A DNA stretch of 64,000 nucleotides from Oscillospiraceae bacterium (lineage in GTDB: Bacteria; Bacillota; Clostridia; Oscillospirales; Oscillospiraceae). Positions 34,101 to 43,293 of the stretch are shown piece after piece. A program made the translations under genes and the position numbers. The notes under the pieces were generated by a model. That model saw only the letters and a list, made by a program, of their open reading frames with translations. It was not told the DNA's origin and did no database searches. Where the stretch lies: the NCBI GenBank assembly GCA_910574635.1, contig CAJTCG010000003.1, forward strand, positions 1 through 64,000, given 5' to 3'. Each line of letters begins with the position of its first letter. The first letter of the stretch is position 1.

Positions 34101-34139
34101 AATACTGCCTCCCTACTTTTGAAGTATGGAGGCAGTATT
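34101..34139 (-). promoter_or_regulatory. Hairpin that covers the rubrerythrin ribosome site
   Basis: AATACTGCCTCC (34101-34112) and GGAGGCAGTATT (34128-34139) form a perfect 12-bp stem with a 15-nt loop. On the minus strand the 3' arm contains GGAGG, 10 nt before the rubrerythrin ATG, so the folded form hides the ribosome site. There is no T-run, so it is not a simple metG terminator. Confidence 0.75.
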
Positions 34140-34163
34140 TCCCACATTCAGGGGATTATACGC

Positions 34164-36140
34164 TTAACAGAGCTTCGCCCCGGCGGGGATGGCGTCGTCC
34201 ACCATGAGTAGGTGGAGCACCTCCTCCCCCTTTTCCTTGTGGACGGCGGAGATGAGCATGCCGCTGCTCTCCTGGCCCATCATCTTCCGGGGAGGCAGGT
34301 TCACAATCGCCACCAGGGTCTTGCCCACCAGATCCTCCGGCTCATACCACTTGTGAATCCCGGAGAGGATCTGCCGGTCCACGCCGGTGCCGTCGTCCAG
34401 GGTGAACTTCAAAAGCTTCTCGCTCTTTTTCACCGCCTCGCAGGCCTTTACCTTCACTGCCCGGAAGTCCGACTTGCAGAAGGTGTCGAAGTCCACCTTC
34501 TCCGCCAGCTGGGGCTCCAGCTCCACACCGGACTCCGCCTGCTTCGCCGCCTCCACGGCGGCCTCCAGCTTCTGGAGCGCCTTGTCCATGTCCACCCGGG
34601 GGAAGAGGTTCTCCCCCTTGGAGACCGCGGCGGTCTCCGGCAATCCGCCCCATTTGGCGGCGGAGTCCCAGGTCCGGGCGGAAGCGTCCGCGCCAATCTG
34701 GGAGAAGAGCCTGTCCATGCTCTCCGGCATGAAGGGAGTCAGCAAAATGCCGCAGATGCGGGCCGCCTCCAGCAGATTATACAGCACATGGGCCAGCCGG
34801 GGGCCGTTGGCATCCATGTCCTTCGCCAGGGTCCAGGGGGTGTTCTCGTCAATATATTTGTTTGCCCGCTGGATGACCTTGAAGATCTCCTCCAGGGCCT
34901 TGTGGGGGGCGAAGCGATCCATCTCGGCGGCGTAGCGCTCCCGCAGGCCCCCGGCCAGGTCCTTCAGCTCCGTGTCAAAGGAGACCGCTTCCGCCCAGAT
35001 CCCGCAGAGCGCGGGCAGGGTCCCGCCGAAGTATTTGCCCACCATGGCGGTGGTGCGGCTGACCAGGTTGCCCAGGTCGTTGGCAAGGTCCGTGTTGATG
35101 GTCTGGATCAAAAGCTCGTTGGAGAAGTTGCCGTCGGAGCCGAAGGGGAAGGTGCGCATCAGGAAGAAGCGCAGGGCGTCCACGCCGAACTGCTCCGCCA
35201 GGATATAGGGGTCCACCACGTTGCCCTTGGACTTGGACATTTTGCCGCCGTCCAGAAGGAGCCAGCCGTGGCCGAAGCATTTCTTAGGCACCGGCTCGCC
35301 CAGGCTCATGAGCATGGCGGGCCAGATGATGGAGTGGAAGCGGACGATCTCCTTGCCCACGATGTTCACGCCGGGCCACCAGCCCTTTTCGTAATCGCTG
35401 TAGCGGTCGTTGCCGTAGCCCAGGGCGGTAATATAGTTGGAGAGGGCGTCGATCCAGACATAGACCACATGGCCGGGGTCGAAGTCCACGGGCACGCCCC
35501 AGCTGAAGCTGGTCCGGGAGACGCACAGGTCCTCAAGACCCGGGTCAATGAAGTTGCGCACCATCTCGTGGACCCGGGAGGGGGGCTCCAGGAAGTCCGT
35601 GTTTTCCAGCAGGTCCCGGATTTTGTCCGCGTACTTGCTCAGGCGGAAGAAATAGGCCTCCTCCTCCGCGTCCTTGACGGGGCGGCCGCAGTCGGGGCAG
35701 CAGCCGTCCTTAAGCTGGCTCTCCGTCCAGAAGGCCTCGCAGGGGGTGCAGTATTTGCCCTTGTAGGTCCCCTTGTAGATGTCGCCGTTGTCGTGCATTT
35801 TGCGGAAGATATATTGAATGGATTTCACATGGTAATCGTCCGTGGTGCGGATGAAGCGGTCGTTGGAGATGTTCATCAGCTTCCACAGATCCCGCACGCC
35901 CCGGGGACCGTCCACAATGCGGTCCACAAATTCCTGGGGGGTGATTCCGGCCTCCTTGGCCTTTTCCTCGATTTTCTGTCCGTGCTCGTCGGTGCCGGTG
36001 AGGAACATGACGTCCTCGCCAAGCAGGCGGTGGTAGCGGGCCAGGGTGTCCGTGGCCACGGTGCAGTAGGTGTGGCCGATGTGAAGCTTGTCCGAGGGGT
36101 AGTAAATGGGCGTGGTGATATAGAATTTTTTCTTTTCCAT
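34164..36140 (-). CDS. metG: Methionyl-tRNA synthetase
   Basis: 658 residues. Class I synthetase with HIGH at residues 21-24, zinc-binding CTPCEAF...CCPDCG, KMSKS in LLLDGGKMSKSKG near residue 300, an anticodon-binding helical domain and a C-terminal EMAP/Trbp111-type tRNA-binding domain (about 555-658, FCKSDFRAVKVKACEAV). Charges tRNA-Met. AAAGGAGAAAG precedes the ATG. Standard length for Clostridia. Confidence 0.97.
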   Translation of the reverse strand: MEKKKFYITTPIYYPSDKLHIGHTYCTVATDTLARYHRLLGEDVMFLTGTDEHGQKIEEKAKEAGITPQEFVDRIVDGPRGVRDLWKLMNISNDRFIRTTDDYHVKSIQYIFRKMHDNGDIYKGTYKGKYCTPCEAFWTESQLKDGCCPDCGRPVKDAEEEAYFFRLSKYADKIRDLLENTDFLEPPSRVHEMVRNFIDPGLEDLCVSRTSFSWGVPVDFDPGHVVYVWIDALSNYITALGYGNDRYSDYEKGWWPGVNIVGKEIVRFHSIIWPAMLMSLGEPVPKKCFGHGWLLLDGGKMSKSKGNVVDPYILAEQFGVDALRFFLMRTFPFGSDGNFSNELLIQTINTDLANDLGNLVSRTTAMVGKYFGGTLPALCGIWAEAVSFDTELKDLAGGLRERYAAEMDRFAPHKALEEIFKVIQRANKYIDENTPWTLAKDMDANGPRLAHVLYNLLEAARICGILLTPFMPESMDRLFSQIGADASARTWDSAAKWGGLPETAAVSKGENLFPRVDMDKALQKLEAAVEAAKQAESGVELEPQLAEKVDFDTFCKSDFRAVKVKACEAVKKSEKLLKFTLDDGTGVDRQILSGIHKWYEPEDLVGKTLVAIVNLPPRKMMGQESSGMLISAVHKEKGEEVLHLLMVDDAIPAGAKLC

Positions 36141-36244
36141 GCTCTTTCTCCTTTAAAGCGGCGGCCCCGAATGGAAGGGACGCCGGTAGTGACGGGCTCA
36201 ATTGATCTATTATACTGACTTTTCCGGAAAATTACAAGCGGCAT

Positions 36245-37630
36245 TCACCGTTCCGGGCCGGAAATTTCGGGCCCCTCCCGGTCCGCCAGGCTTCCGCGGC
36301 GCTTCCACCGGCCGGAGAAGTACCAGACCAGGGACAGGGCCAGGCCCACGGCCCAGCCCACGGCGCAGCCGTAATACATATAGTCCGGCCCATAGCGCTC
36401 CGCCAGATAGTATACCGCCGGGACCCGCACCAGGATCAATGACAAAATTACGTCCACCATGGGAAACACGCTGTCCCCCGCGCCCCGCATGGCGTTGTTC
36501 AGGCAGAACATGACGGCGAACATAAAGTAGAAGGGCATGATGCACTGGAGGTAGACGGCCCCGGCGTGAATCACCGCCGGCGTGGGGGAGAAGAAGGCCA
36601 CCAAAGGCTCCCGGAGGGGCAGGAGAACCGCCGTCATCAAAAGGGCCCAGGCGGCGGAGAGGGCAACGGCGACCCGGATGCCCCGCCGGGCCCGGTCCGG
36701 CTTTCTGGCGCCGGTGTTCTGGCCCACGAAGGAGATGACGGCGCTGGACAGGCTCTGAATGGGCAGGAAGGCCAGCTGGTCCAGCCGGAAGCCCACGTTG
36801 TACCCGGCGGTGAACTCCTTGCCGTAGGAGTTGATCTTCCCCATCACCACCATGGCCCCCAGGGCAACCAGGGACATCTGGATTCCCGCCGGAAGGCCGA
36901 TGCCCATGATCTGCCGGAAGAGGGCCCGGTCGAACCTCCGGGGCAGGAGGCGGAGGGAGATCTCCGGGTAGCGGCGGTTGATATAGAACACGCCGAAAAG
37001 CCAGGAGAAGGCCTGGGCGAGGATCGTGCCCAGGGCCACGCCGAAAACCCCCAGGCCGAAGGCCAGCACCAGCGCCAGGTCCAGGAGGATGTTCATCACC
37101 GAGGCCACCGCCAGGAACAAAAGGGTGCTCCGGCTGTTCCCCAGGCCCCCCAAAATCCCGGCGTTGAGGTTGTAGCCGATGCTGCCGGCGAGCCCGGCGC
37201 AGACCACCATTAAATAGAGGTGCGCCTCGCCATAGGCGGCCTCCTCCACCTGGAGTAGGCGGAGGATGGGCCCCACCGCCAGCAGGGCCAGGGCCGTCAG
37301 GGGGACGATGGAGGTGAGGAAGGCGGTGTAGATGGTGTCCACCGCGTCCCGGACCCGGTCCATTTTCCCCGCGCCGAAGAACTGGGCGATGACCACCGTG
37401 CCGCCGCTGGAAAGGCCGATGAACAGGGAGGAGAACATCGTCAGAACCGGGAAGCCCACCCCCACGGCGGCCAGGGCCCCGTCCCCCACATAGCGCCCCA
37501 CCACCCAGCTGTCCACCATGTTGTAGAGCTGCTGGAGGAGGCTCCCCGCCAAAAGGGGCAGGGCGAAATAGAGAATATGCCCGGCGGGGCTGCCCACGGT
37601 CATGTCCCGGAGGCCGTTATGCCGCTTCAT
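36245..37630 (-). CDS. MATE family efflux transporter
   Basis: 461 residues, twelve membrane segments in two homologous halves. N-terminal half begins GHILYFALPLLAGSLLQQLY and NMVDSWVVGRYVG; the second half contains SLVALGAMVVMGKINSYG. Exports drugs or metabolites using a Na+ or H+ gradient. The ATG at 37630 (GGGAGGG upstream) overlaps the stop of the NiaR-like gene by 4 bp, so it is translationally coupled to that regulator. Confidence 0.9.
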   Translation of the reverse strand: MKRHNGLRDMTVGSPAGHILYFALPLLAGSLLQQLYNMVDSWVVGRYVGDGALAAVGVGFPVLTMFSSLFIGLSSGGTVVIAQFFGAGKMDRVRDAVDTIYTAFLTSIVPLTALALLAVGPILRLLQVEEAAYGEAHLYLMVVCAGLAGSIGYNLNAGILGGLGNSRSTLLFLAVASVMNILLDLALVLAFGLGVFGVALGTILAQAFSWLFGVFYINRRYPEISLRLLPRRFDRALFRQIMGIGLPAGIQMSLVALGAMVVMGKINSYGKEFTAGYNVGFRLDQLAFLPIQSLSSAVISFVGQNTGARKPDRARRGIRVAVALSAAWALLMTAVLLPLREPLVAFFSPTPAVIHAGAVYLQCIMPFYFMFAVMFCLNNAMRGAGDSVFPMVDVILSLILVRVPAVYYLAERYGPDYMYYGCAVGWAVGLALSLVWYFSGRWKRRGSLADREGPEISGPER

Positions 37631-38139
37631 TCTTCGCCCTCCCATAAAATTCCCATCGCCCCCAGGGCCTCCCGCACCCGGCAAAAGGCGTCCTCGTCCG
37701 GGCAGGAGAGGGTGTGGAGGTGGATGCCGCCGGTGAGGTCCGACAGGGGCCGGGCCCCGGCGCAGCGGGAGAGGAACTGGCCCACGTCGTACCGGCTGGA
37801 AAGCTGGAGGGGGCCGGTGAGCTGGCCATAGACGGGATGCTCCACAATCACGTCCAGCACGGAGCAGCCCTGGTCCACCACGGCGCAGAGCTCCGCCTCC
37901 ATGCCCGCAGCGTCGTGGCGGCAGGCCACCCGGCGGACCAGGTCCTGGCTGGGCTTTAAAATGACATAGCCCCTGGGGGTGGCGGAGATGTCCGCCCCGG
38001 AGGCCCGGAGCAGGGCCACGTCCCCCACCACCGCCTGGCGGCTGACGGAAAAGCGCTCCGCCAGGAACCCCGCGCTGACGGGGCGGCTGGAGTGCCGCAA
38101 GTGCTCTAAAATGGCCTGACGCCGTTCCCCGGCCCGCAT
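37627..38139 (-). CDS. niaR: NiaR-type transcription repressor (HTH_11 and 3H domains)
   Basis: 170 residues. HTH_11 domain (RRQAILEHLRHSSRPVSAGF, LAERFSVSRQAVVGDVALLR), then the 3H domain with conserved histidines in CRHDAAGMEAEL, VEHPVYGQL and GIHLHTLSC, which bind a metal and nicotinate. NiaR represses NAD salvage and niacin uptake genes. ATG at 38139 with AAGGAGGG upstream. Here the partner gene is a MATE transporter instead of a known niacin carrier. Confidence 0.85.
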   Translation of the reverse strand: MRAGERRQAILEHLRHSSRPVSAGFLAERFSVSRQAVVGDVALLRASGADISATPRGYVILKPSQDLVRRVACRHDAAGMEAELCAVVDQGCSVLDVIVEHPVYGQLTGPLQLSSRYDVGQFLSRCAGARPLSDLTGGIHLHTLSCPDEDAFCRVREALGAMGILWEGEE

Positions 38140-38267
38140 AACGGTCCCTCCTTGTCCATAACGTTCCAATTTAAAAAGCAGTATACCACAATTTGGGGAA
38201 AAAGAAAAGGGCTGGGATTGGCCGCTCTTTCTTTGACGCCCTTTTCGCCAATCCGGCAAAAATTCCC

Positions 38268-38296
38268 TTGCAAAACCGGAAGACTTCGCCTATACT
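38268..38296 (+). promoter_or_regulatory. Promoter of the V-ATPase operon
   Basis: TTGCAA at 38268-38273, 17-bp spacer, TATACT at 38291-38296, about 75 bp ahead of the first operon gene. Confidence 0.8.
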
Positions 38297-38371
38297 GTAT
38301 AATCAGAATGACCATGCGCCCGGCGGGACGAAGGCCGGGGGCGATGGCACATGGAGAGAAGGTGAGAACGA

Positions 38372-38686
38372 ATGTCCCTGGAAGCGATCGAAAAGGTAAC
38401 GCAGGTGGAAAACGAGGTCCGGGAGCGCCGCGCCGCCGCCGAGGCGGAGGCGAAGCAGCTTGTCGCCGACGCGGAAAAGGAAGGTCAGGCGCTCTTGCAA
38501 AGGACCCGCGCCGCCGGGGCGGAGGCCGGCCGGGAGCTTCTGCGCCAGGCGGAGGAGCGGGCCGCTGCCGCGGCGGAAAAGACCGCCCGGGCCGCGGAGG
38601 CGGACGCCGCCAAGCTGCGCCAGGCCGCCGAAAAGCGCCTGGAGGCCGCGGCGGAGTTTATTGTCGGAAGGGTTGTGAGCAACTGA
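38372..38686 (+). CDS. ntpF: V-type ATPase peripheral stalk subunit (NtpF/AtpH type)
   Basis: 104 residues, Ala/Glu/Arg-rich coiled coil over almost the whole length (ENEVRERRAAAEAEAKQL to AAKLRQAAEKRLEAAAEFIV). This is the G/H-type peripheral stalk partner of subunit E. First gene of the operon; its stop is 1 bp before the next start region. GAAGGTGAGAACG precedes the ATG. Confidence 0.82.
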   Translation: MSLEAIEKVTQVENEVRERRAAAEAEAKQLVADAEKEGQALLQRTRAAGAEAGRELLRQAEERAAAAAEKTARAAEADAAKLRQAAEKRLEAAAEFIVGRVVSN

Positions 38687-38687
38687 G

Positions 38688-40610
38688 ATGGCCATTGTAA
38701 AAATGAAAAAGCTCCGCGTCATGGCCATGGCCGCCCAGCGGGACGCCCTCCTGCGGGAGCTTCTGCGCCTGGGCTGTGTGGAGATCAGCGAGCCCGCCGG
38801 GAAGCTCTCGGACCCCGCCTGGGCGGCGCTGCTGCGGCGGGACGCCTCCCAGCTGGCGCAGACCAAGAACGAGCAGGGTGAGGCCGGGGCCGCCCTGGCC
38901 GCCTTAAAGCGCTACGGAGGGACCAAGGACGGCCTCTTCATCCAGCGCCGGGCGGTGAGCGAGACGGAGTTCCTCAGCGACGAGACCCTGGAGAGCTCCC
39001 GGGCCGTCAGCGGGAAGATCAACGGGTACCTGCAAGAGATCTCCCGCCTGCAGGGGGAGGAAAACCGCCTCCTGAGCCGGAAGGCCGGGCTGGAGCCCTG
39101 GGTCCCCCTGGACATGCCCCTGGAGCTGGGGGGCACGGAGCACGCGGTATTCCGCCTGGGCGTCTTCCCCGGCGCGGCGGACACCGCCGCCATCCGCGCG
39201 GAACTGGCGGACGCGGCGGCGGAGCTCTATGAGATCAGCGCCGACAAGCAGCAGCGCTGCTGCCTCCTCGCCGCCCACCGGGCGGAGGAGGAGAAGGCCC
39301 TGGAGATTCTCCGGCCCCACGGGTTCAGCGTCACGGTCTTTCAGGGCGTGACGGGCACGGCGGCCCAGAATGTCCAGGCCCTGGACGGGGCTTTGGCGGA
39401 GAACCGGAAGCAGCGGCAGGAGGCCGAGGCCGCCATCGCCGCCCTGGCGCCGGAGCGGGACCGGCTCCGGCTCTACGCCGATCGGCTCAGCGCCGAGGCG
39501 GCGGAGGATTTGAACACCGAGCGCCTCCTTACCGACGGGACCATCGTCTTCTTTGAGGGCTGGGCCCCGGCGGAGAACCTGGCGGAGGTCCAGGCCCTTC
39601 TGGATGCCAAGGGCTGCGCCTGGGAGGCGGAGGACCCCGCGGAAGAGGACATCCCCGACGTGCCGGTGCGGCTGAAGAACAACTGGTTCACAAAGCCCCT
39701 GAACATGGTGACGGAGATGTACTCCCTCCCCGCGTACAACAACGTAGACCCCAACCCCCTCATGGCGCCCTTCTTCATTTTGTTCTACGGCATCATGATG
39801 GCGGACATGGGCTACGGCATTTTGATGTTCCTGGCGGGTACGATCGTTTCGAAGAAGTACCGGCCCAAGGGCACCATGGGCCATATGATGGGCCTTTTGC
39901 AGCTGTGCGGCGTCTCTACCTTCTTCTGGGGCGCGCTGACCGGCGGCTTCTTCGGAGACTTCCTCACCCAGGTGGTGAAGCTGACCACCGGCGGGGACTT
40001 TGCCCTGCCGTCCCTCTTCACCCCCCTGAACGACACGCTGATGATTCTTGTGGGCGCCATGGCCCTGGGGCTTGTCCAGATCGTCACCGGCATGGCGGTC
40101 AGCTTCATCCGCAAGCTGAAAGCCGGGCAGGTGCTGGACGCCGTTTTCGAGGAGGTCACATGGTGGATCGTCTTCATCGGCATCGGACTGATGGCGGCGG
40201 GGGTGACGAACCTGGTGCTCTACGCGGGCCTGGCCCTGATCGTCATCGGGCCCCTGGTCACCGGCCAGGGCTTCGGCAAGATCATGGGCATCTTCGGCTC
40301 CCTCTACAACCATGTGACGGGCTACTTCGGCGACATCCTCTCTTACGCCCGTCTCATGGCCCTGATGCTGGCGGGCAGCGTCATTGCCCAGGTGTTCAAC
40401 ACCCTGGGGGCGATTCCCGGCAACATCGTCATTTTCCTTGTGATCTCCCTGGCGGGCAACGCGCTGAACTTCGCGCTGAACCTGCTGGGCTGCTACGTCC
40501 ACGACCTTCGTCTCCAGTGCCTGGAGTACTTCGGGAAGTTCTATGAGGACGGCGGCAAGCCCTTCAAGCCCCTGGCCATGGAGACCAAATACGTGGACAT
40601 TACAAAGTAA
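38688..40610 (+). CDS. ntpI: V-type ATPase subunit I
   Basis: 640 residues. Cytoplasmic coiled-coil N-terminal half (about 1-335) and seven or eight membrane segments from 350 on. The conserved segment GYFGDILSYARLMALMLAGS near 545 carries the essential Arg that releases the ion from the K ring. Corresponds to the stator a subunit. Confidence 0.93.
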   Translation: MAIVKMKKLRVMAMAAQRDALLRELLRLGCVEISEPAGKLSDPAWAALLRRDASQLAQTKNEQGEAGAALAALKRYGGTKDGLFIQRRAVSETEFLSDETLESSRAVSGKINGYLQEISRLQGEENRLLSRKAGLEPWVPLDMPLELGGTEHAVFRLGVFPGAADTAAIRAELADAAAELYEISADKQQRCCLLAAHRAEEEKALEILRPHGFSVTVFQGVTGTAAQNVQALDGALAENRKQRQEAEAAIAALAPERDRLRLYADRLSAEAAEDLNTERLLTDGTIVFFEGWAPAENLAEVQALLDAKGCAWEAEDPAEEDIPDVPVRLKNNWFTKPLNMVTEMYSLPAYNNVDPNPLMAPFFILFYGIMMADMGYGILMFLAGTIVSKKYRPKGTMGHMMGLLQLCGVSTFFWGALTGGFFGDFLTQVVKLTTGGDFALPSLFTPLNDTLMILVGAMALGLVQIVTGMAVSFIRKLKAGQVLDAVFEEVTWWIVFIGIGLMAAGVTNLVLYAGLALIVIGPLVTGQGFGKIMGIFGSLYNHVTGYFGDILSYARLMALMLAGSVIAQVFNTLGAIPGNIVIFLVISLAGNALNFALNLLGCYVHDLRLQCLEYFGKFYEDGGKPFKPLAMETKYVDITK

Positions 40611-41168
<558 letters not shown>

Positions 41169-41194
41169 TCGCCCCGCGGAAAGGGGATTGAACC

Positions 41195-41779
41195 ATGAAC
41201 GGAATTGAAAGAATCACCCAGCGCATCGGCGCCGAGGCCCAGGCGGAGATCGACCGCGTCCTGGGCGAGGCCCGGGCCGAGGCGGAGAAGATCGCCGCCA
41301 GGTACAAGGCCCAGGCGGACGCCGAGGCGGCGGACCTGGACGCCAAGAACAAAAAGGCCGCTGCGGAGCGGGAAGAGCGCCTGGCCGGCACCGCCCAGAT
41401 GGAGGCCCGGAAGGCCGCCCTGGCCGCCAAGCAGGAGATGGTGGAAAAGGCCTATGACCTGGCCCTCCAAAAGCTCTGCTCCCTGCCCGAGGAGAAGTAT
41501 GCCGCCGTGCTGGCGGAGCTGCTGATTCAGGCGTCCTCCACCGGAAAGGAGGAGGTCATCTTCTCCGACAAGGACCGCCGCAAGGTGGGCAAGGCCGCCG
41601 TGGAAAAGGCCAACAAGGACGGGGGCAAAAAGCTGACCCTCTCCGGGGAGACCCGTTCCATTCAGGGCGGCTTCATCCTCCGCTCCGAGAACGTGGAGGT
41701 CAACTGCGCGTTCGACACCCTGGTGCGCCTGCAAAAGGCGGAGACCGCGGGAGAAGTGGTGAAGAAGCTGTTCTCATAA
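41195..41779 (+). CDS. ntpE: V-type ATPase subunit E
   Basis: 194 residues. N-terminal coiled coil (ITQRIGAEAQAEIDRVLGEA) and a C-terminal globular head with EEVIFSDKDRRKVGK and GGFILRSENVEVNCAFDTLV, as in subunit E. Forms the peripheral stalk with NtpF. AAAGGGG precedes the ATG. Confidence 0.9.
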   Translation: MNGIERITQRIGAEAQAEIDRVLGEARAEAEKIAARYKAQADAEAADLDAKNKKAAAEREERLAGTAQMEARKAALAAKQEMVEKAYDLALQKLCSLPEEKYAAVLAELLIQASSTGKEEVIFSDKDRRKVGKAAVEKANKDGGKKLTLSGETRSIQGGFILRSENVEVNCAFDTLVRLQKAETAGEVVKKLFS

Positions 41780-41795
41780 TGAAGGAGGAAGTGTC

Positions 41796-42794
41796 TTGGC
41801 GAAAAAAATCAAAGACACCGATTACCTGGCGATCTCGGCCCGCATCAAGGCCATGGAGACCGGGCTCCTGACACGGGAACGGATGGAACAGGTCCTGGAC
41901 GCCCGCACGGACGAGGAAGCCGTCAAGCTCCTCCAGGAGTGCGGATATCCTGAACTGGACGCACGTAACCCCGAGGCCATGGACGCCGCCCTCTCGGCGG
42001 CCCGGGAGGCCACCCTCTCCGACGTGCTGGACGGCGCGCCGGACCCCAGGTATATCGACATTTTCAAGCTGAAATACGACTATCACAACATCAAGGCCGT
42101 GCTGAAGGCCGCGGCGATGAACGTAAGCCCCGACTCCATGCTGATGGATATGGGCCGCGTCGGCGCGGCGGAGCTGAAGGAGGCCGTCCAGGCCGGACGG
42201 CTGGATGAGCTGCCGGAGGGCCTGGCCGCCGCGGCGGCGGAGGCCAAGGACGTGCTGGATTCCACCCGGGACCCCCAGCTTTCCGACATCGTGCTGGACC
42301 GCTGGTGCTACCAGGAGATGGCGCGGCTGGCGGAGGAGACGGGCAGCGCCTTTTTGGCGGGCTACGTGAAGATCCAGATTGACGCGGCGAACCTCCGGAG
42401 CCTGGTCCGCACCTTGCGGATGGGCAAGAGCGGGGATTTCCTGAAAACCGTGCTTTTGGAGGGCGGCGGCGTCAGCGCGGACGCCGTGGCCGCCGCGGGG
42501 AACTCCGGTTCCCTCCAGGAGCTCTACGGCCCCACGCCCCTCCAGGCGGCGGCGGAGGCGGGAGCGGAGGCCCTTCGGGGCGGGCCGCTGACGGCCTTCG
42601 AAAAGCTCTGTGACGACGCGGTGGGGGAGTACCTGGCCGGGGCGCAGTTCGTGCCCTTCGGCGAGGCCCCGCTGCTGGGGTATCTGGCGGCCCGGGAGAC
42701 GGAGTATACCAACATCCGCATCCTGCTGATGGGCCGCGGGGCGGGCCTGCCCGCCGAGGTCATCCGTTCCCGGCTGCGGAACGGGTATGTGTAA
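41796..42794 (+). CDS. ntpC: V-type ATPase subunit C (central stalk cap)
   Basis: 332 residues. V-ATPase C/AC39 (d-subunit) family: DTDYLAISARIKAMETGLLT, FKLKYDYHNIKAVLKAAAMN, and a C-terminal ETEYTNIRILLMGRGAGLP. All helical, sits on the K ring. Start is TTG at 41796 with AAGGAGG 7 nt upstream; no in-frame ATG fits. Confidence 0.9.
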   Translation: MAKKIKDTDYLAISARIKAMETGLLTRERMEQVLDARTDEEAVKLLQECGYPELDARNPEAMDAALSAAREATLSDVLDGAPDPRYIDIFKLKYDYHNIKAVLKAAAMNVSPDSMLMDMGRVGAAELKEAVQAGRLDELPEGLAAAAAEAKDVLDSTRDPQLSDIVLDRWCYQEMARLAEETGSAFLAGYVKIQIDAANLRSLVRTLRMGKSGDFLKTVLLEGGGVSADAVAAAGNSGSLQELYGPTPLQAAAEAGAEALRGGPLTAFEKLCDDAVGEYLAGAQFVPFGEAPLLGYLAARETEYTNIRILLMGRGAGLPAEVIRSRLRNGYV

Positions 42795-42811
42795 GGCGGT
42801 GAGGTGACAAT

Positions 42812-43129
42812 ATGGCTATGACCTATCAGATTGCCGCCGTAGGCGATTGGGAGTCCGTTATGGGCTTCCGGGCCCTGGGGCTGGACACCTACCCCGTCGC
42901 GGACGCGGCGCAGGCCAGGGAGAAAATCAAGGAGCTGGCCAAGGGGAACTGCGCCGTGATTTACCTCACGGAGCAGCTGGCGAAGGATATGGAAGACGTG
43001 ATTTCCCGCTACAAGGACGAAATCCGCCCGGCCATTATCCTCATCCCCGGCCGCCAGGGGTCCCTGGGCATCGGCAAGAATAACATTCAAAGAGCGATTG
43101 AGCGCGCGGTCGGCGCGGACATCCTGTAG
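42812..43129 (+). CDS. ntpG: V-type ATPase subunit F
   Basis: 105 residues. Rossmann-like small subunit: YQIAAVGDWESVMGFRALGL, CAVIYLTEQLAKDMEDVI, PAIILIPGRQGSLGIGKNNI. Central rotor partner of subunit D. AGGCGGTGAGG precedes the ATG. Followed by a 165-bp structured gap before the A gene. Confidence 0.92.
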   Translation: MAMTYQIAAVGDWESVMGFRALGLDTYPVADAAQAREKIKELAKGNCAVIYLTEQLAKDMEDVISRYKDEIRPAIILIPGRQGSLGIGKNNIQRAIERAVGADIL

Positions 43130-43135
43130 CCTCTT

Positions 43136-43248
43136 AAAGAGGGGACTTCGTCCCCCCTTTAAATTCCCCCCACCAGTCTGCGGACTGGTGAGCGCGCCCA
43201 AGGCGCGCGAGTCGAGGAATTTTTGTGACGCGCATGTCGTCGCAAAAA
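43136..43248 (+). repeat. Four-hairpin intercistronic element in the V-ATPase operon
   Basis: AAAGAGGGGA/TCCCCCCTTT around CTTCG (43136-43160), CACCAGTC/GACTGGTG (43171-43190), GCGCGCC/GGCGCGC (43192-43208) and TTTTTGTGACG/CGTCGCAAAAA (43220-43248). It separates the F and A subunit genes. The last hairpin ends in an A-run, not T, so it is probably an mRNA processing or stability element, or a short inserted repeat. Confidence 0.75.
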
Positions 43249-43293
43249 TGATTCAATTTCCCGCAAATCTATCCTGAAAGAAGGTTTTAGAGT

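Noticed and set aside
34212..36218. 668-residue plus-strand frame
   Set aside because: Antisense of metG, which has all synthetase motifs.
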